DNA from: Paracoccus albus
GTDB lineage: Bacteria > Pseudomonadota > Alphaproteobacteria > Rhodobacterales > Rhodobacteraceae
Direction of reading: 5' to 3'
Length of the DNA stretch: 64,000 nucleotides
Assembly: GCF_027913035.1 (NCBI RefSeq)
Contig: NZ_CP115775.1
Span: 496,001-560,000, forward strand
Shown: positions 10,020 through 19,910 of the stretch, piece after piece
Position numbering within the stretch: position 1 is the first letter of the stretch
Layout of the letters: each line of letters starts with the position of its first letter
Position numbers and translations under genes: made by a program
Notes under the pieces: model-generated
The model's input: only the letters and a program-made list of their open reading frames with translations
Databases searched by the model: none
Told to the model about the DNA's origin: nothing

Positions 10020-11219
10020 TCAGGTGATCTCGCCGTTCCAGATGCGGCGGTGAAGCGGGTTGAAGCCGATGCGATAGACCAGTTCGGCAGGCGTCTCGAT
10101 ATTCCAGATGGCAAGATCGGCGCGTTTGCCGGGGGCAAGAGTGCCTGTGTCGGACAGGCCAAGCGCCTTTGCGGCGTTGCGGGTCGTGCCCAGCAGGCAT
10201 TCCTCGACCGTCAGGCCAAACAAGGTGGCGGCCATGTTCATCGACAGCAGCAGAGAGGTCAGTGGCGAGGTTCCGGGATTGCTGTCTGTCGCAACCGCCA
10301 TTGCCGTACCAGCCTGCCGGAAAGCGTCGACAGGTGGCTTCTGCGTTTCCCGCAGAAAGTAGAATGCACCGGGCAGCATGACCGCGACGCTGCCTGCCCG
10401 CGCCATCGCCTGCGCGTCGTTCAGCGCGGCATATTCAAGATGATCGGCCGACAGCGCGCCGTATTCCGCGGCTAGTCTGGCGCCCCCCAGATTGGACAAC
10501 TGTTCAGCGTGAAGTTTAACAGGAAGGCCCAGTTCCCGCGCTTTGTCGAAAACGCGCGCGATCTGTGCGGGAGAGAAAGCGATGCCTTCGCAGAACCCGT
10601 CCACCGCGTCGACGAGTCCTTCTGAATGGGCAGCTTCCAGCCCCGGCAGGACCACATCGGTGACGTAGTCATCGTGCCGGCCCTTGTATTCCGGCGGGAG
10701 CGCGTGCGCGCCCAGATAGCTGGTGACGATGCGCACCCTGCGTTCTTCGCCGAGCTTTCGAGCCACGCAAAGCATCTTCAGCTCTGCCTCGACCGACAGG
10801 CCATAGCCTGACTTGACCTCTACTGTGCCGACACCTTCGCGGATCAGCGCGTCCAAACGGGGCAGGGCTGCCGCAAGAAGTGCGTCCTCACCGGCATCGC
10901 GCGTATCGCGCACGCTGGACACGATGCCGCCGCCGCTTCGTGCAATCTCCTCATAGCTTGCCCCGGCAAGGCGCATCTCAAACTCTCGGGCGCGATTGCC
11001 GCCATAGACAAGGTGCGTGTGACAGTCGATCGGCGCAGGGGTGATCCAGCGGCCCTCACAGTCGATGACTTTATCCGCATTGGTCGCCACATCTTCGGCA
11101 TGGCCAACCTGCGCAATGCTGCCACCGTCGATGAGAATGGCGCCATTCTCTATGATGCCAAGACCATCTGCATCGGGGTGCATCGTCGCAAGGCGGGCAT
11201 TCTTGAATAGTGTTTTCAT
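10020..11219 (-). CDS. hutI: Imidazolonepropionase
   Basis: This hydrolyses imidazolonepropionate to formimino-glutamate (EC 3.5.2.7). It is a 399-residue amidohydrolase-superfamily protein. The metal site HTHLVYGGN lies near residues 68-76, a second His in KLHAEQLSN near 240, and an Asp in [10 protein letters not shown] near 315. GAGG precedes the ATG at 11219. It lies 28 bases after hutF and 11 bases before hutU in the operon. Confidence 0.97.
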   Translation of the reverse strand: MKTLFKNARLATMHPDADGLGIIENGAILIDGGSIAQVGHAEDVATNADKVIDCEGRWITPAPIDCHTHLVYGGNRAREFEMRLAGASYEEIARSGGGIVSSVRDTRDAGEDALLAAALPRLDALIREGVGTVEVKSGYGLSVEAELKMLCVARKLGEERRVRIVTSYLGAHALPPEYKGRHDDYVTDVVLPGLEAAHSEGLVDAVDGFCEGIAFSPAQIARVFDKARELGLPVKLHAEQLSNLGGARLAAEYGALSADHLEYAALNDAQAMARAGSVAVMLPGAFYFLRETQKPPVDAFRQAGTAMAVATDSNPGTSPLTSLLLSMNMAATLFGLTVEECLLGTTRNAAKALGLSDTGTLAPGKRADLAIWNIETPAELVYRIGFNPLHRRIWNGEIT

Positions 11220-11247
11220 CAGCTTGCCTCAAACTCCCTCTGCTGAA

Positions 11248-12612
11248 TCAGGTTGAGATCTTGCGCAGAACCCCGGCGAAGCGCGGCGCAATTTCGTCAT
11301 CAAGCGGATGGTGGCGGTTATTGATAACCTTCCGTCCCCACACATAGACATCACGGATCGCGCTGTCGCCGAGCGCGAAGATCCAGCGGTCAAGAAGCTG
11401 GTCTTGCGCAGCGGTTGCGATGAAGGGGTTTTTGTCATCAAGCACAACCCAGCTTGCCGGAGCACCAACCGCAATATGACCTGAACCGACACCCGCCGCG
11501 CGATGGCCGCCCGCTAGCGCACCCTCAAAAAGGCTGCGTCCCGTGGATCGGCCCTCTGAGCCCGCAAGACAGTTGCGGGCCTGATCGCGCAGACGCTGGC
11601 TGTATTCCAGCATGCGCAGTTCTTCCGCGACGGAAACCGATACGTGGCTGTCCGTTCCGATCCCGAAGGCGCCGCCCGCTTGCTGAAAGTCGCGGGCCGG
11701 GAAAATGCCGTCACCAAGATTTGCTTCGGTCATCGGGCAAAGCCCGACGACTGCGCCCGACGAAGCGATGCGGCGCGTTTCATCGGTGCTCAGATGCGTG
11801 GCGTGGATGAGGCACCAGCTCTTATCCACGGGCTGTTCGTCCAGCAGCCATTCAACCGGGCGGCGGCCAGACCATTTCAGGCTGGCCTCAACCTCTTTCA
11901 TCTGCTCTGCGATATGGATGTGGATCGGGCCCGGATTTGGCAGGTTGCCAATGATCTGGTCGATCTGCTGTGGTGTGGCCGCGCGAAGCGAGTGAATCGC
12001 ACAGCCGCAAGCCTGCCCGCGCTTTGCCGCTTCGGCCCGAACACGGTCGAGAAGCGACAGGTAGTCGTCTGTGTCGTGCAGGAACGGACGCTGCCCTTCT
12101 GTCGGTGCCTGGCCCCCGAAGTCGGAATGCGCATAGAAAACCGGCAGCAATGTCAGGCCGATTCCGCTTTGCTCGGCAGCCGCAAAGTGCCGCAGCGAAG
12201 CCTCTGCAGGGTCGTCATAGTGCTGCCCTTGCGGACCATGATGCTGATAGTGGAACTCTGCCACATGGCCGAAGCCACCTTTCAGCAACTCGATCTGCAA
12301 CATTGTGGCGACTGTTTCGATGTCGTCAGGCGTCATCGTGGTGACACAACGATACATCTGTTCGCGCCACGTCCAGAAGCTGTCGCCACTTGGTCCCGCA
12401 ACTTCGGCCAATCCGGCCATAGCGCGTTGGAACGCGTGGGAATGCAGGTTGGTCATCGTCGGCACCAACGGTCCTGCCGCCAGTTCAGCGCCGTCCGGGC
12501 TGCTATCGGTTTCGATCGCGCTGATATTGCCGGATGAATCGACATGGATCGTCACATCGCTTTCCCAGCCGCCGGGCAGCAAGGCCTGTCTAGTGAAGAT
12601 GCGTGATTCCAT
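11248..12612 (-). CDS. hutF: Formimidoylglutamate deiminase
   Basis: This converts N-formimino-glutamate to N-formylglutamate plus ammonia (EC 3.5.3.13), the five-step branch of histidine catabolism. It is a 454-residue amidohydrolase with metal motif NLHSHAFQRAMAG near 57-69, HIHIAEQ near 230 and FGIGTDSHVSVS near 320. I start it at 12612 because AGAGGAATCA precedes that ATG. The longer frame would run through the palindromic operator at 12629-12642. It is the first gene of hutFIUD and faces hutC. Confidence 0.96.
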   Translation of the reverse strand: MESRIFTRQALLPGGWESDVTIHVDSSGNISAIETDSSPDGAELAAGPLVPTMTNLHSHAFQRAMAGLAEVAGPSGDSFWTWREQMYRCVTTMTPDDIETVATMLQIELLKGGFGHVAEFHYQHHGPQGQHYDDPAEASLRHFAAAEQSGIGLTLLPVFYAHSDFGGQAPTEGQRPFLHDTDDYLSLLDRVRAEAAKRGQACGCAIHSLRAATPQQIDQIIGNLPNPGPIHIHIAEQMKEVEASLKWSGRRPVEWLLDEQPVDKSWCLIHATHLSTDETRRIASSGAVVGLCPMTEANLGDGIFPARDFQQAGGAFGIGTDSHVSVSVAEELRMLEYSQRLRDQARNCLAGSEGRSTGRSLFEGALAGGHRAAGVGSGHIAVGAPASWVVLDDKNPFIATAAQDQLLDRWIFALGDSAIRDVYVWGRKVINNRHHPLDDEIAPRFAGVLRKIST

Positions 12613-12628
12613 TGATTCCTCTGGTCTT

Positions 12629-12642
12629 ATATACTTGTATAT
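12629..12642. promoter_or_regulatory. Palindromic operator candidate for HutC
   Basis: A perfect inverted repeat, ATATAC-TT-GTATAT, lies 16 bases upstream of the hutF start and about 50 bases before hutC. HutC-subfamily GntR repressors bind AT-rich palindromes of this kind, with TGTATA half-sites, in hut promoters. Its position between the divergent genes fits joint repression of hutFIUD and hutC, relieved by urocanate. The binding is inferred; only the palindrome is seen. Confidence 0.7.
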
Positions 12643-12692
12643 GGAACCTATTCTCCCTAAGCTTTCAACAGTTTTTTTGACGGGGGCCAGAA

Positions 12693-13445
12693 TTGAAGCA
12701 GAGAAATGCCGTTCTCGACCCATCGGCGCTGTCGAAGGCCATGCCGCTTTACGAGGCGGTTAAGCAGCATTTGGAAGAACAGATCCGGCGCGGCGTTCTG
12801 GGGCCGAATGATCGAGTGCCGTCCGAAAATGAGATCGTGGCAGAGCTTGGCGTCAGCCGCATGACGGCGAACAGGGCCTTGCGAGAGCTGGCGGCGTCAG
12901 GGCGAATTGTCAGGGTTCACGGCGTCGGATCGTTCGTGGCAGAGCCGAAGCCCAGCTCTACCCTGCTTGAGGTTCGCAATATCGCCGACGAAATCGCAGA
13001 ACGCGGACATGTCCACACAGTTCGGGTTGATCTGCTGGAGGAATGTCAGGCGACAAGCAGCCTGCAGGAATGGTTCGGATGGTCCGGCAGTGGCGCATTG
13101 TTTCACTCTACGATGGTGCACTATGAGGATGGTATCCCGATCCAGATCGAAGACCGCTTCGTAAATCCTGACGTTGGCCCAGACTATTTGTCACAGGATT
13201 TCAGCCAGCAGACCGCCAATGCCTATCTTGCGACGGTCGCGCCGATTACACGCGCCGATGTCAGTATCGAGGCCGTTTTGCCCAGTCAAAGTGAGGCATT
13301 GTCGCTGCAAATTCAGCCGGGTGCGCCGTGCCTGAAGCTAAAAAGACGGACATGGGATCGCGACAGGGTCGTTACGGTAGTGTTTGCGCTTCATCCCGGC
13401 AGCAGGTTCGAACTGACGAATTCCTCGGGGCCGCAACCAGCTTAG
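12693..13445 (+). CDS. hutC: Histidine utilization repressor HutC, GntR family
   Basis: 250 residues: an N-terminal winged helix (about 16-85; PSENEIVAELGVSRMTANRALREL is split around residues 43-65) and a UTRA ligand domain (about 100-240). The effector in known HutC proteins is urocanate. The start is uncertain: a TTG at 12693 opens the longest frame, and an ATG at 12741 (MPLYEAV) also fits the family N-terminus but has a badly spaced ribosome site. It is divergent from hutF, with an operator palindrome between. Confidence 0.93.
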   Translation: MKQRNAVLDPSALSKAMPLYEAVKQHLEEQIRRGVLGPNDRVPSENEIVAELGVSRMTANRALRELAASGRIVRVHGVGSFVAEPKPSSTLLEVRNIADEIAERGHVHTVRVDLLEECQATSSLQEWFGWSGSGALFHSTMVHYEDGIPIQIEDRFVNPDVGPDYLSQDFSQQTANAYLATVAPITRADVSIEAVLPSQSEALSLQIQPGAPCLKLKRRTWDRDRVVTVVFALHPGSRFELTNSSGPQPA

Positions 13446-13517
13446 GTTTTGCGGGCCGGTTGTGGTTCGCAGTTGGCGGGCGTAGACATCATGCGACACA
13501 AACCGATGGAGTAGTCC

Positions 13518-14300
13518 ATGTTCGAGAATGTTCTGAAAGGCAAATCCGCAGTCGTGACCGGATCGAACTCCGGCATCGGTCTGGGCATTGCGCGAGAGTT
13601 GGCGAAGGCGGGCGCAAGCGTCGTGCTGAACAGCTATACCGATGATGAGACCGACCATAAACTGGCCGAGGATATGTCCAAGGAGTTCGGTACTGACGTT
13701 CGCTATATCCAGGCGGATATGTCGAAGCCCGAGGAATGTCGCGCGCTGATCGAAAAGGCCGGTGCCTGCGATATCCTGATCAACAATGCCGGAATCCAGC
13801 ACGTCGCGCCCATCGCGGAATTCCCGACCGAGAAATGGGATGCAATTATCGCGATCAACATGTCTTCTGCTTTTCACTGCACGGCGGCCGCATTGCCTGC
13901 CATGCAGAAAAAGGGGTGGGGCCGGGTGATCAATATCGCATCCGCTCATGGTCTGACGGCCAGCCCCTATAAGTCTGCCTATGTTGCGGCGAAGCACGGC
14001 GTTGTCGGGCTGACCAAGGTGACGGCACTGGAAGAGGCGGGCAAGGGGATCACCTGCAACGCAATTTGCCCCGGCTATGTGCTGACACCGATCGTGGAAA
14101 AGCAGATCCCCGATCAGATGAAGACCCACAATATGAATCGCGAGGACGTGATCAAGAACGTCATGCTTGCGCGCCAACCATCCGGCGACTTCGCAACGGT
14201 TGAACAGATGGGCGGGACGGCAATCTTCCTGTGCAGCCCGGCGGCTGACCAGATCACCGGCACGACGATCAGTGTTGATGGCGGCTGGACCGCACTCTGA
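13518..14300 (+). CDS. bdhA: 3-Hydroxybutyrate dehydrogenase, SDR family
   Basis: This interconverts D-3-hydroxybutyrate and acetoacetate with NAD+ (EC 1.1.1.30), part of ketone-body and PHB use. The product is 260 residues with cofactor motif TGSNSGIGLGIA (about 14-25), NNAG near 91-94, Ser in NIASAHG and the catalytic YVAAK near 155-159. The QHVAPIAEFP and ICPGYVLTPIVEKQIP stretches are characteristic of BdhA. It is a single gene; a hairpin follows the stop. Confidence 0.93.
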   Translation: MFENVLKGKSAVVTGSNSGIGLGIARELAKAGASVVLNSYTDDETDHKLAEDMSKEFGTDVRYIQADMSKPEECRALIEKAGACDILINNAGIQHVAPIAEFPTEKWDAIIAINMSSAFHCTAAALPAMQKKGWGRVINIASAHGLTASPYKSAYVAAKHGVVGLTKVTALEEAGKGITCNAICPGYVLTPIVEKQIPDQMKTHNMNREDVIKNVMLARQPSGDFATVEQMGGTAIFLCSPAADQITGTTISVDGGWTAL

Positions 14301-14304
14301 TCGC

Positions 14305-14331
14305 AAGCCGGGGCGCTTTGCGTCCTGGCTT
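14305..14331 (+). terminator. Hairpin after bdhA
   Basis: Two 12-base arms (14305-14316 and 14320-14331) pair through with two G-U and a TTT loop, 5 bases after the bdhA stop. No T run follows, so it may be a weak terminator or an mRNA 3'-end stabiliser. From here to 14470 I see no gene. Confidence 0.4.
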
Positions 14332-14469
14332 GATCGCTGGTCGAAGCGGCGGGCTGAAAAGAACCGCCGTTTCAAGATACCCTGTCACCTCGGTGTGAAA
14401 CCCGATGAGAAGGGTGATCGGACGGCGCCGGTAATCGGCAAGAACGCCAAGCACGACAAGTAGGCCCGC

Positions 14470-15366
14470 TTATGCGGCAAGTTCAATCTCTTCCGCCTCG
14501 ATTTCGCTTTGCAGGAAGCGCAGAAATGCCTTGATGGCCGGGCGGTTTCTGCGGGCATGAGGGAAAACCAGCCAATAACTGTTTGTGGATCGCCAGCAGT
14601 CTTTGAAAGGCTGCACAAGTGATCCTGTCGCTAATTCAAAGCGGAAGAAACGAGGGTTCAGCATGGCAACGCCTTCGCCGGCAAGTGCTGCCCGGCCAAG
14701 ATGCGATTGTGCCTCGATCTCGAAACGGCGGTCTTTTTTGCAAGATAGTTCGGGCACGCCATTCATTGTCAGCCACCCATCCCAACCCCTGTAGCTGTTG
14801 TTGAGCCAGGGCAGGTCGATAATATCCTCTGGTTTGGTAACGGCACCATGTTTTTGCAGCAGCGCAGGTGACAGCATCGGCGTTACATCGGAATGAAACA
14901 GGAAATGCGAGACGAGGCCATCCCATTCGCCTGCGCCGTGGCGCAAGGCAACATCGACATCCTGCCGCGCGAAATCCACGACTTTATCGTCAGTCTCCAG
15001 CCGCACGGCGAGGTTCGGCTGCTGCAACTGAAACCGGCCGAGGCGATGCACGAGCCAGTTGCTTGAAATGGTCGTCATGGTCGAAATCGACAGCGTTTCC
15101 TGCTGACCTTCGGTTGCCGAGAAAGCCTCTCGCAGCAAATCGAACGCATCGGTTGTCGGTCCCGCAAAGCGCTTGCCAAGCGTCGTCAGTTCCAGCCCCT
15201 TTGGATTGCGCAGGAACAATTGCCCACCCAGCCGTTCCTCCAGCAGTTTTATCTGATAGCTGACGGCGGCTTGCGTCATCCCCAGCGTTTCCGCCGCCCG
15301 CGTAAAGCTCAGCTGGCGGCTGGCGGCGTCGAACACACGTAAAGCGGCGAGTGGCGGCAGTTCCAT
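14470..15366 (-). CDS. LysR-family transcriptional regulator, GcvA-like
   Basis: 298 residues: an N-terminal winged helix (about 5-64; AAETLGMTQAAVSYQIK) and a periplasmic-binding-like effector domain (about 90-295). The N-terminus MELPPLAALRVFDAASRQ... is the GcvA/AmpR-type pattern, though no ampC or glycine-cleavage gene is adjacent. The neighbours are bdhA, convergent, and a DUF1127 gene, divergent across 205 bases. Target and ligand are unknown. Confidence 0.88.
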   Translation of the reverse strand: MELPPLAALRVFDAASRQLSFTRAAETLGMTQAAVSYQIKLLEERLGGQLFLRNPKGLELTTLGKRFAGPTTDAFDLLREAFSATEGQQETLSISTMTTISSNWLVHRLGRFQLQQPNLAVRLETDDKVVDFARQDVDVALRHGAGEWDGLVSHFLFHSDVTPMLSPALLQKHGAVTKPEDIIDLPWLNNSYRGWDGWLTMNGVPELSCKKDRRFEIEAQSHLGRAALAGEGVAMLNPRFFRFELATGSLVQPFKDCWRSTNSYWLVFPHARRNRPAIKAFLRFLQSEIEAEEIELAA

Positions 15367-15571
15367 AAGCTGTCCTTATGTGATCTTGCGGTCGTTTTGT
15401 TGGTGTTCCGACCGTTTAAATAGCATTCTGATTCCATCGAGAGAAGCAGGAATAGCCCTAAAAGCGAATCCCTGCGGAATTCTGAAGCAGACGCCCGTTC
15501 CGGCGCCCCAGGTGACACAAGGTCGCTTTATGGGGTTGGAACAATGCGTCGCCATGAAAGGGAGAGACGAG

Positions 15572-15832
15572 ATGACCATGACCCCGATCGAGCTGCCCAA
15601 CGTGGCATGTATGCAATCAAACCTCGCGCGCCTGTTTCAGCGTGTTGCCAACTGGCACGAAAAGCGCCATCACCGCGCCGCCATGCGCAGATCAATCGCT
15701 GATGTGCCCGAGCAACTCAGGCAGGATATTGGCTTGGACGGAGGCGCAGCCATGCGACCCACGCGAAGCAACGGGCGAAGCCTTGACCATCACCATGTTC
15801 ACGATGAATTCCCGCGCCTATGGGGATTGTGA
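15572..15832 (+). CDS. DUF1127 domain small protein
   Basis: 86 residues with a basic helix (about 20-40) followed by a DVPEQLRQDIGL motif (about 43-54). This matches the C-terminal part of DUF1127, a domain often found on short basic proteins in alphaproteobacteria; some of these affect phosphate or RNA metabolism. I chose the ATG at 15572 because GGGAGAGACGAG precedes it. An ATG at 15554 in the same frame is possible. The C-terminal 30 residues after the domain are unusual. Confidence 0.7.
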   Translation: MTMTPIELPNVACMQSNLARLFQRVANWHEKRHHRAAMRRSIADVPEQLRQDIGLDGGAAMRPTRSNGRSLDHHHVHDEFPRLWGL

Positions 15833-15892
15833 ACAGCAAAGCGGCCCGTGCGAACCCCTGTCGCGCGGGCCGTGATGTTTTGGTAAATTCGC

Positions 15893-16276
15893 TCAGGACA
15901 GCGCTTTCGCGACCTCTGCAGCCGACGATTTCGTCAAATCCTTGGCGAGCTCTTTCTTCAGCTTGCCCTCAAGCTCTTTGTGGTAGTGTTTGCGCAACGT
16001 CCCCAGCGTCGATGGATCGGCGACAATCGCGACCTCATCCGCTTTGTGGCGCAGGACAATACCATTCAGCCGCTCGGCCAATTGCTTGGCAAAGGTTGCC
16101 TCATCCTCATCCTTCGGCGAACGCTCATGTGGGGCATGGCCTTCGCCTTCATCGGAAAGGTTGCTCGGCGTCAGGCGCTGCACCTCTGTCAGTTCGATAC
16201 CTTGCTTGGCGGTGTTGCGATACAGAATGGCGTGATGACCATCAGCAACGACAACGAGTGCATTATGTTCAAGCAT
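15893..16276 (-). CDS. Host attachment family protein, baeRF-family-12-like
   Basis: 127 residues starting MLEHNALVVVADGHHA, with an acidic middle region and a C-terminal segment (IVADPSTLGTLRKHY) typical of the family named after AtsE of Agrobacterium. These proteins have an eRF1-like fold of unknown biochemical role. The ribosome site AAGGAG is strong. The gene sits 43 bases after the aminotransferase gene on the same strand and may be cotranscribed. Confidence 0.8.
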   Translation of the reverse strand: MLEHNALVVVADGHHAILYRNTAKQGIELTEVQRLTPSNLSDEGEGHAPHERSPKDEDEATFAKQLAERLNGIVLRHKADEVAIVADPSTLGTLRKHYHKELEGKLKKELAKDLTKSSAAEVAKALS

Positions 16277-16319
16277 GACTGCTCCTTGCTTTGTCTGGCA
16301 AGAAAACGTGTCAGCCGGA

Positions 16320-17558
<1,239 letters not shown>

Positions 17559-17598
17559 TCATAGGGTGCGCGCCGGCATGCGACAAGCGAGGGAAATG

Positions 17599-17922
17599 AT
17601 GGAAAGTGACGAAACCCGGCTGAAGCGCCTGCAGATGCGCAGTTGGCGACGCGGGATGAAAGAAATGGACCTGATCCTCGGGCCGTTTGCAGACAGCCAG
17701 CTATCCTCCTTGTCTGACGAACTGCTTGAACAGTACGAGCAGGTGATGGGCGAAAACGATCAGGATCTGTATCGCTGGATCATCGCCAGATCGAACGGCG
17801 AGGCTGCCGGACCCGACGAGATTGCAGCCGTGCTGGATGTCATCGCCAATGCCGCATTCGGACGTTTCAGCCCGGATAATGAGCATTTTAAGAACTCACC
17901 CAAGAAGATGCGCAAAGATTAA
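17599..17922 (+). CDS. sdhE: FAD assembly factor SdhE
   Basis: 107 residues. The family motif RGMKEMDLILGPFAD lies near 17-31, containing the conserved RGxxE, and DLYRWI near 58-63. SdhE helps attach FAD covalently to the flavoprotein subunit of succinate dehydrogenase. I start it at 17599, with GAGGG five bases upstream; an ATG at 17596 or 17578 is possible. It is followed by the LdtR-like regulator. Confidence 0.9.
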   Translation: MESDETRLKRLQMRSWRRGMKEMDLILGPFADSQLSSLSDELLEQYEQVMGENDQDLYRWIIARSNGEAAGPDEIAAVLDVIANAAFGRFSPDNEHFKNSPKKMRKD

Positions 17923-17973
17923 CTCAAGATTCGGCTTTTCGGGTCATCTTCCCCTTATCAAGAGGATGATGAT

Positions 17974-18474
17974 ATGCAGGCAGTAAGGCCCAGATTAGAA
18001 TGTGAAACCGAAGGCAGCAATGTCGAGGCATATTTCCGCTGCCTTCAGCTTCTCGACCGGATGCACCGGCTGATGCTCGATCTTATCAAGGATGATTTCG
18101 AAAGGCTGGGTCGCGCAGATCTAACCCCGGTTCAGGCGCTGCTGCTGTATAACCTCGGCGAGGCAGAGGTGACCGCGGGAGAGTTGCGCAGCCGCGGCAT
18201 GTATCAGGGATCGAACGTGTCCTATAACCTGAAAAAGCTGGTCGGGATGGGCTATGTTCATCATCAGCGCAACGATCAGGACCGACGTTCGGTAAAGGTA
18301 AAGCTGACGGACTCAGGTCAGTCGGTCTGCGAACAAATCGCCCAGCTTTTTGCCCGTCACGCGTATGAACTGGATATGTCGGGCGTTCTGGACGACCCGC
18401 CGCTGGAACGCGTCGATCAGCAGTGGCGCAGGATAGAACGCTATTGGAGCGAGCAAATCCGGTATATCTACTGA
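17974..18474 (+). CDS. ldtR: MarR-family regulator, LdtR type
   Basis: 166 residues. The central winged helix carries the pattern PVQALLLYNLG, then SNVSYNLKKLV and QDRRSVKVKLT, with the RYWSEQIRY C-terminus. This is the alphaproteobacterial LdtR group, named for control of L,D-transpeptidase genes and stress tolerance in Liberibacter and Sinorhizobium. It has an AAGAGG ribosome site. The assignment to the group is by motif memory, not by alignment. Confidence 0.82.
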   Translation: MQAVRPRLECETEGSNVEAYFRCLQLLDRMHRLMLDLIKDDFERLGRADLTPVQALLLYNLGEAEVTAGELRSRGMYQGSNVSYNLKKLVGMGYVHHQRNDQDRRSVKVKLTDSGQSVCEQIAQLFARHAYELDMSGVLDDPPLERVDQQWRRIERYWSEQIRYIY

Positions 18475-18510
18475 AAACCCTGCCTGGCAGAGGTTCGGGC
18501 GGCTTGCAGA

Positions 18511-19512
18511 TCAGATCACCGCCTCTTCCAGGAACGGTTCGTTCAGAGGTATGCGTTCGAAGCGAAACGGGCTTAACTCAAGCGTCTGGAATGCGCCGTC
18601 GACAATAAGCTCTGCCACGGCGCGGCCAACCGCTGGCGATTGCTGCAATCCGTGACCTGAGAATCCGTTGGCAAACATGAAGTTGCTGATGTCCGGATGA
18701 AAGCCGACGATGCCGTTATGGTCAAGCATGTTGTATTCGTAGTGGCCCGTCCAGCATTGCCTGACTTTCAGCGCGTCAAAGGCGGGAATGCGATGCCATA
18801 GGGCAGGCCAGATCCGGTCCTCGAACTCATCATGGCAGATTTTGAAATCGTCATATCCGGCGGGGCCGTTGTCCAGTGGGGTGTTTCCGGTCAGGAACAA
18901 CTCCCGCTCAGGCCGCACAAAGGTGCCCGAGAGGTCGATCATGTTCGGCATCCGCCCCGGAATAGGCGTGCAACTGGCAAAGACAAAGCTGTAGCGCTTG
19001 AATGGTGCGACCGGGATCGACAGCCCCGCCATATCGCGAACCTGCTGCGCACGGGGACCGGCCGCATTCACGAATGTGCCGCATTCGATCCTTTCGCCCG
19101 TCGCAAGATGGGCAGCGGTGACGCGGCACCGATCGACGTCCAGCCCGATCACGGCATTGTCGATATACTCGATCCCACTGCACCGCGCGGCTCGACGCAA
19201 CCCGTTCAGCAGCCCCATCGAATCGAACCAACCCTCGTCACGCGAACCCCAGGCGCCGCCGCCAAGATCATCGACGTTTAACCAGGGAAAGCGATCCTTC
19301 AGCGGGCCGGGATCGAGGAAAATGGTGTGGGCGCCAAGGCCGCGCTGCAACTCCACGCGCTCCTTTGCGGCGTCGACGCCTTTTGGTGAAACGCAGTAAA
19401 GATAGCCGTGCTCGCGGAAGCCGAGATCCGGCAATGGTTCGTCAGCGTAGAAGGCGGCCATGCGTTCGGTGAAGCTGCCGATGAACTTGATCCCGAACTG
19501 GCTGATCTTGCC
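18511..19512 (-). pseudogene. 5'-truncated FAD-dependent oxidoreductase, DAO family
   Basis: About 330 native residues remain, from ISQFGIKFIG to the C-terminus, including FPWLNVDDLGGGAWG, GTFVNAAG and the DHNGIVGFHPDISNF and ANGFSGHGLQQSP motifs of glycine-oxidase/sarcosine-oxidase-like enzymes. The N-terminal 60-70 residues with the Rossmann GxGxxG are missing. Reading upstream on the minus strand enters the antisense of an SDR gene at about 19510. Without the FAD site the product cannot work. A deletion removed the start of this gene and of its divergent neighbour together. Confidence 0.85.
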
Positions 19513-19855
19513 GGCATATAGGCCGGGCAAACATGCGGTCATGGCGCTGACGGGAATGTTGGCGGCGGAACTTGGGCCCTACGGAATTAGGGTTAACGTC
19601 GTCGCACCGGGATATACCCGGTCCGACGCGCTGAAAGCGCGGATTGCGGCGGGCGAACGTGATCCCGAAGCAATAACCGCCAGTACCGCTTTGCGTAAGT
19701 TCGTCGCGCCCGAAGATGTGCCCGAAGCAGCGTTGTGCCTGTGCTCGGACCGGGCCGCGCCCATCACAGGGGTAACGCTGCCCGTCGATGCCGGTTGGCT
19801 GACACAGGCGCCATACGCGCATTACTTGCGCGGCAATCCGATAAGGGATAGCTGA
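19510..19855 (+). pseudogene. 3' half of a short-chain dehydrogenase gene
   Basis: About 115 residues from the catalytic Y-x-x-x-K (AYRPGKHAV) to the C-terminus (GIRVNVVAPGYTRSD, then ITGVTLPVDAGW). The Rossmann N-terminal half is absent. Upstream the frame runs into antisense of the FAD oxidoreductase pseudogene, so the two remnants meet head to head at about 19510. No start codon or ribosome site fits, so it is probably not expressed. Confidence 0.85.
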
Positions 19856-19910
19856 CCGGGTCCGTCAGGAAAATTCCCGCGATGGTTGAATCGGGATGAA
19901 AAGGAAGCAG

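Noticed and set aside
14300..14463. Basic open frame after bdhA
   Set aside because: It has no start codon of its own; the frame is inherited from antisense-like reading through the end of bdhA.
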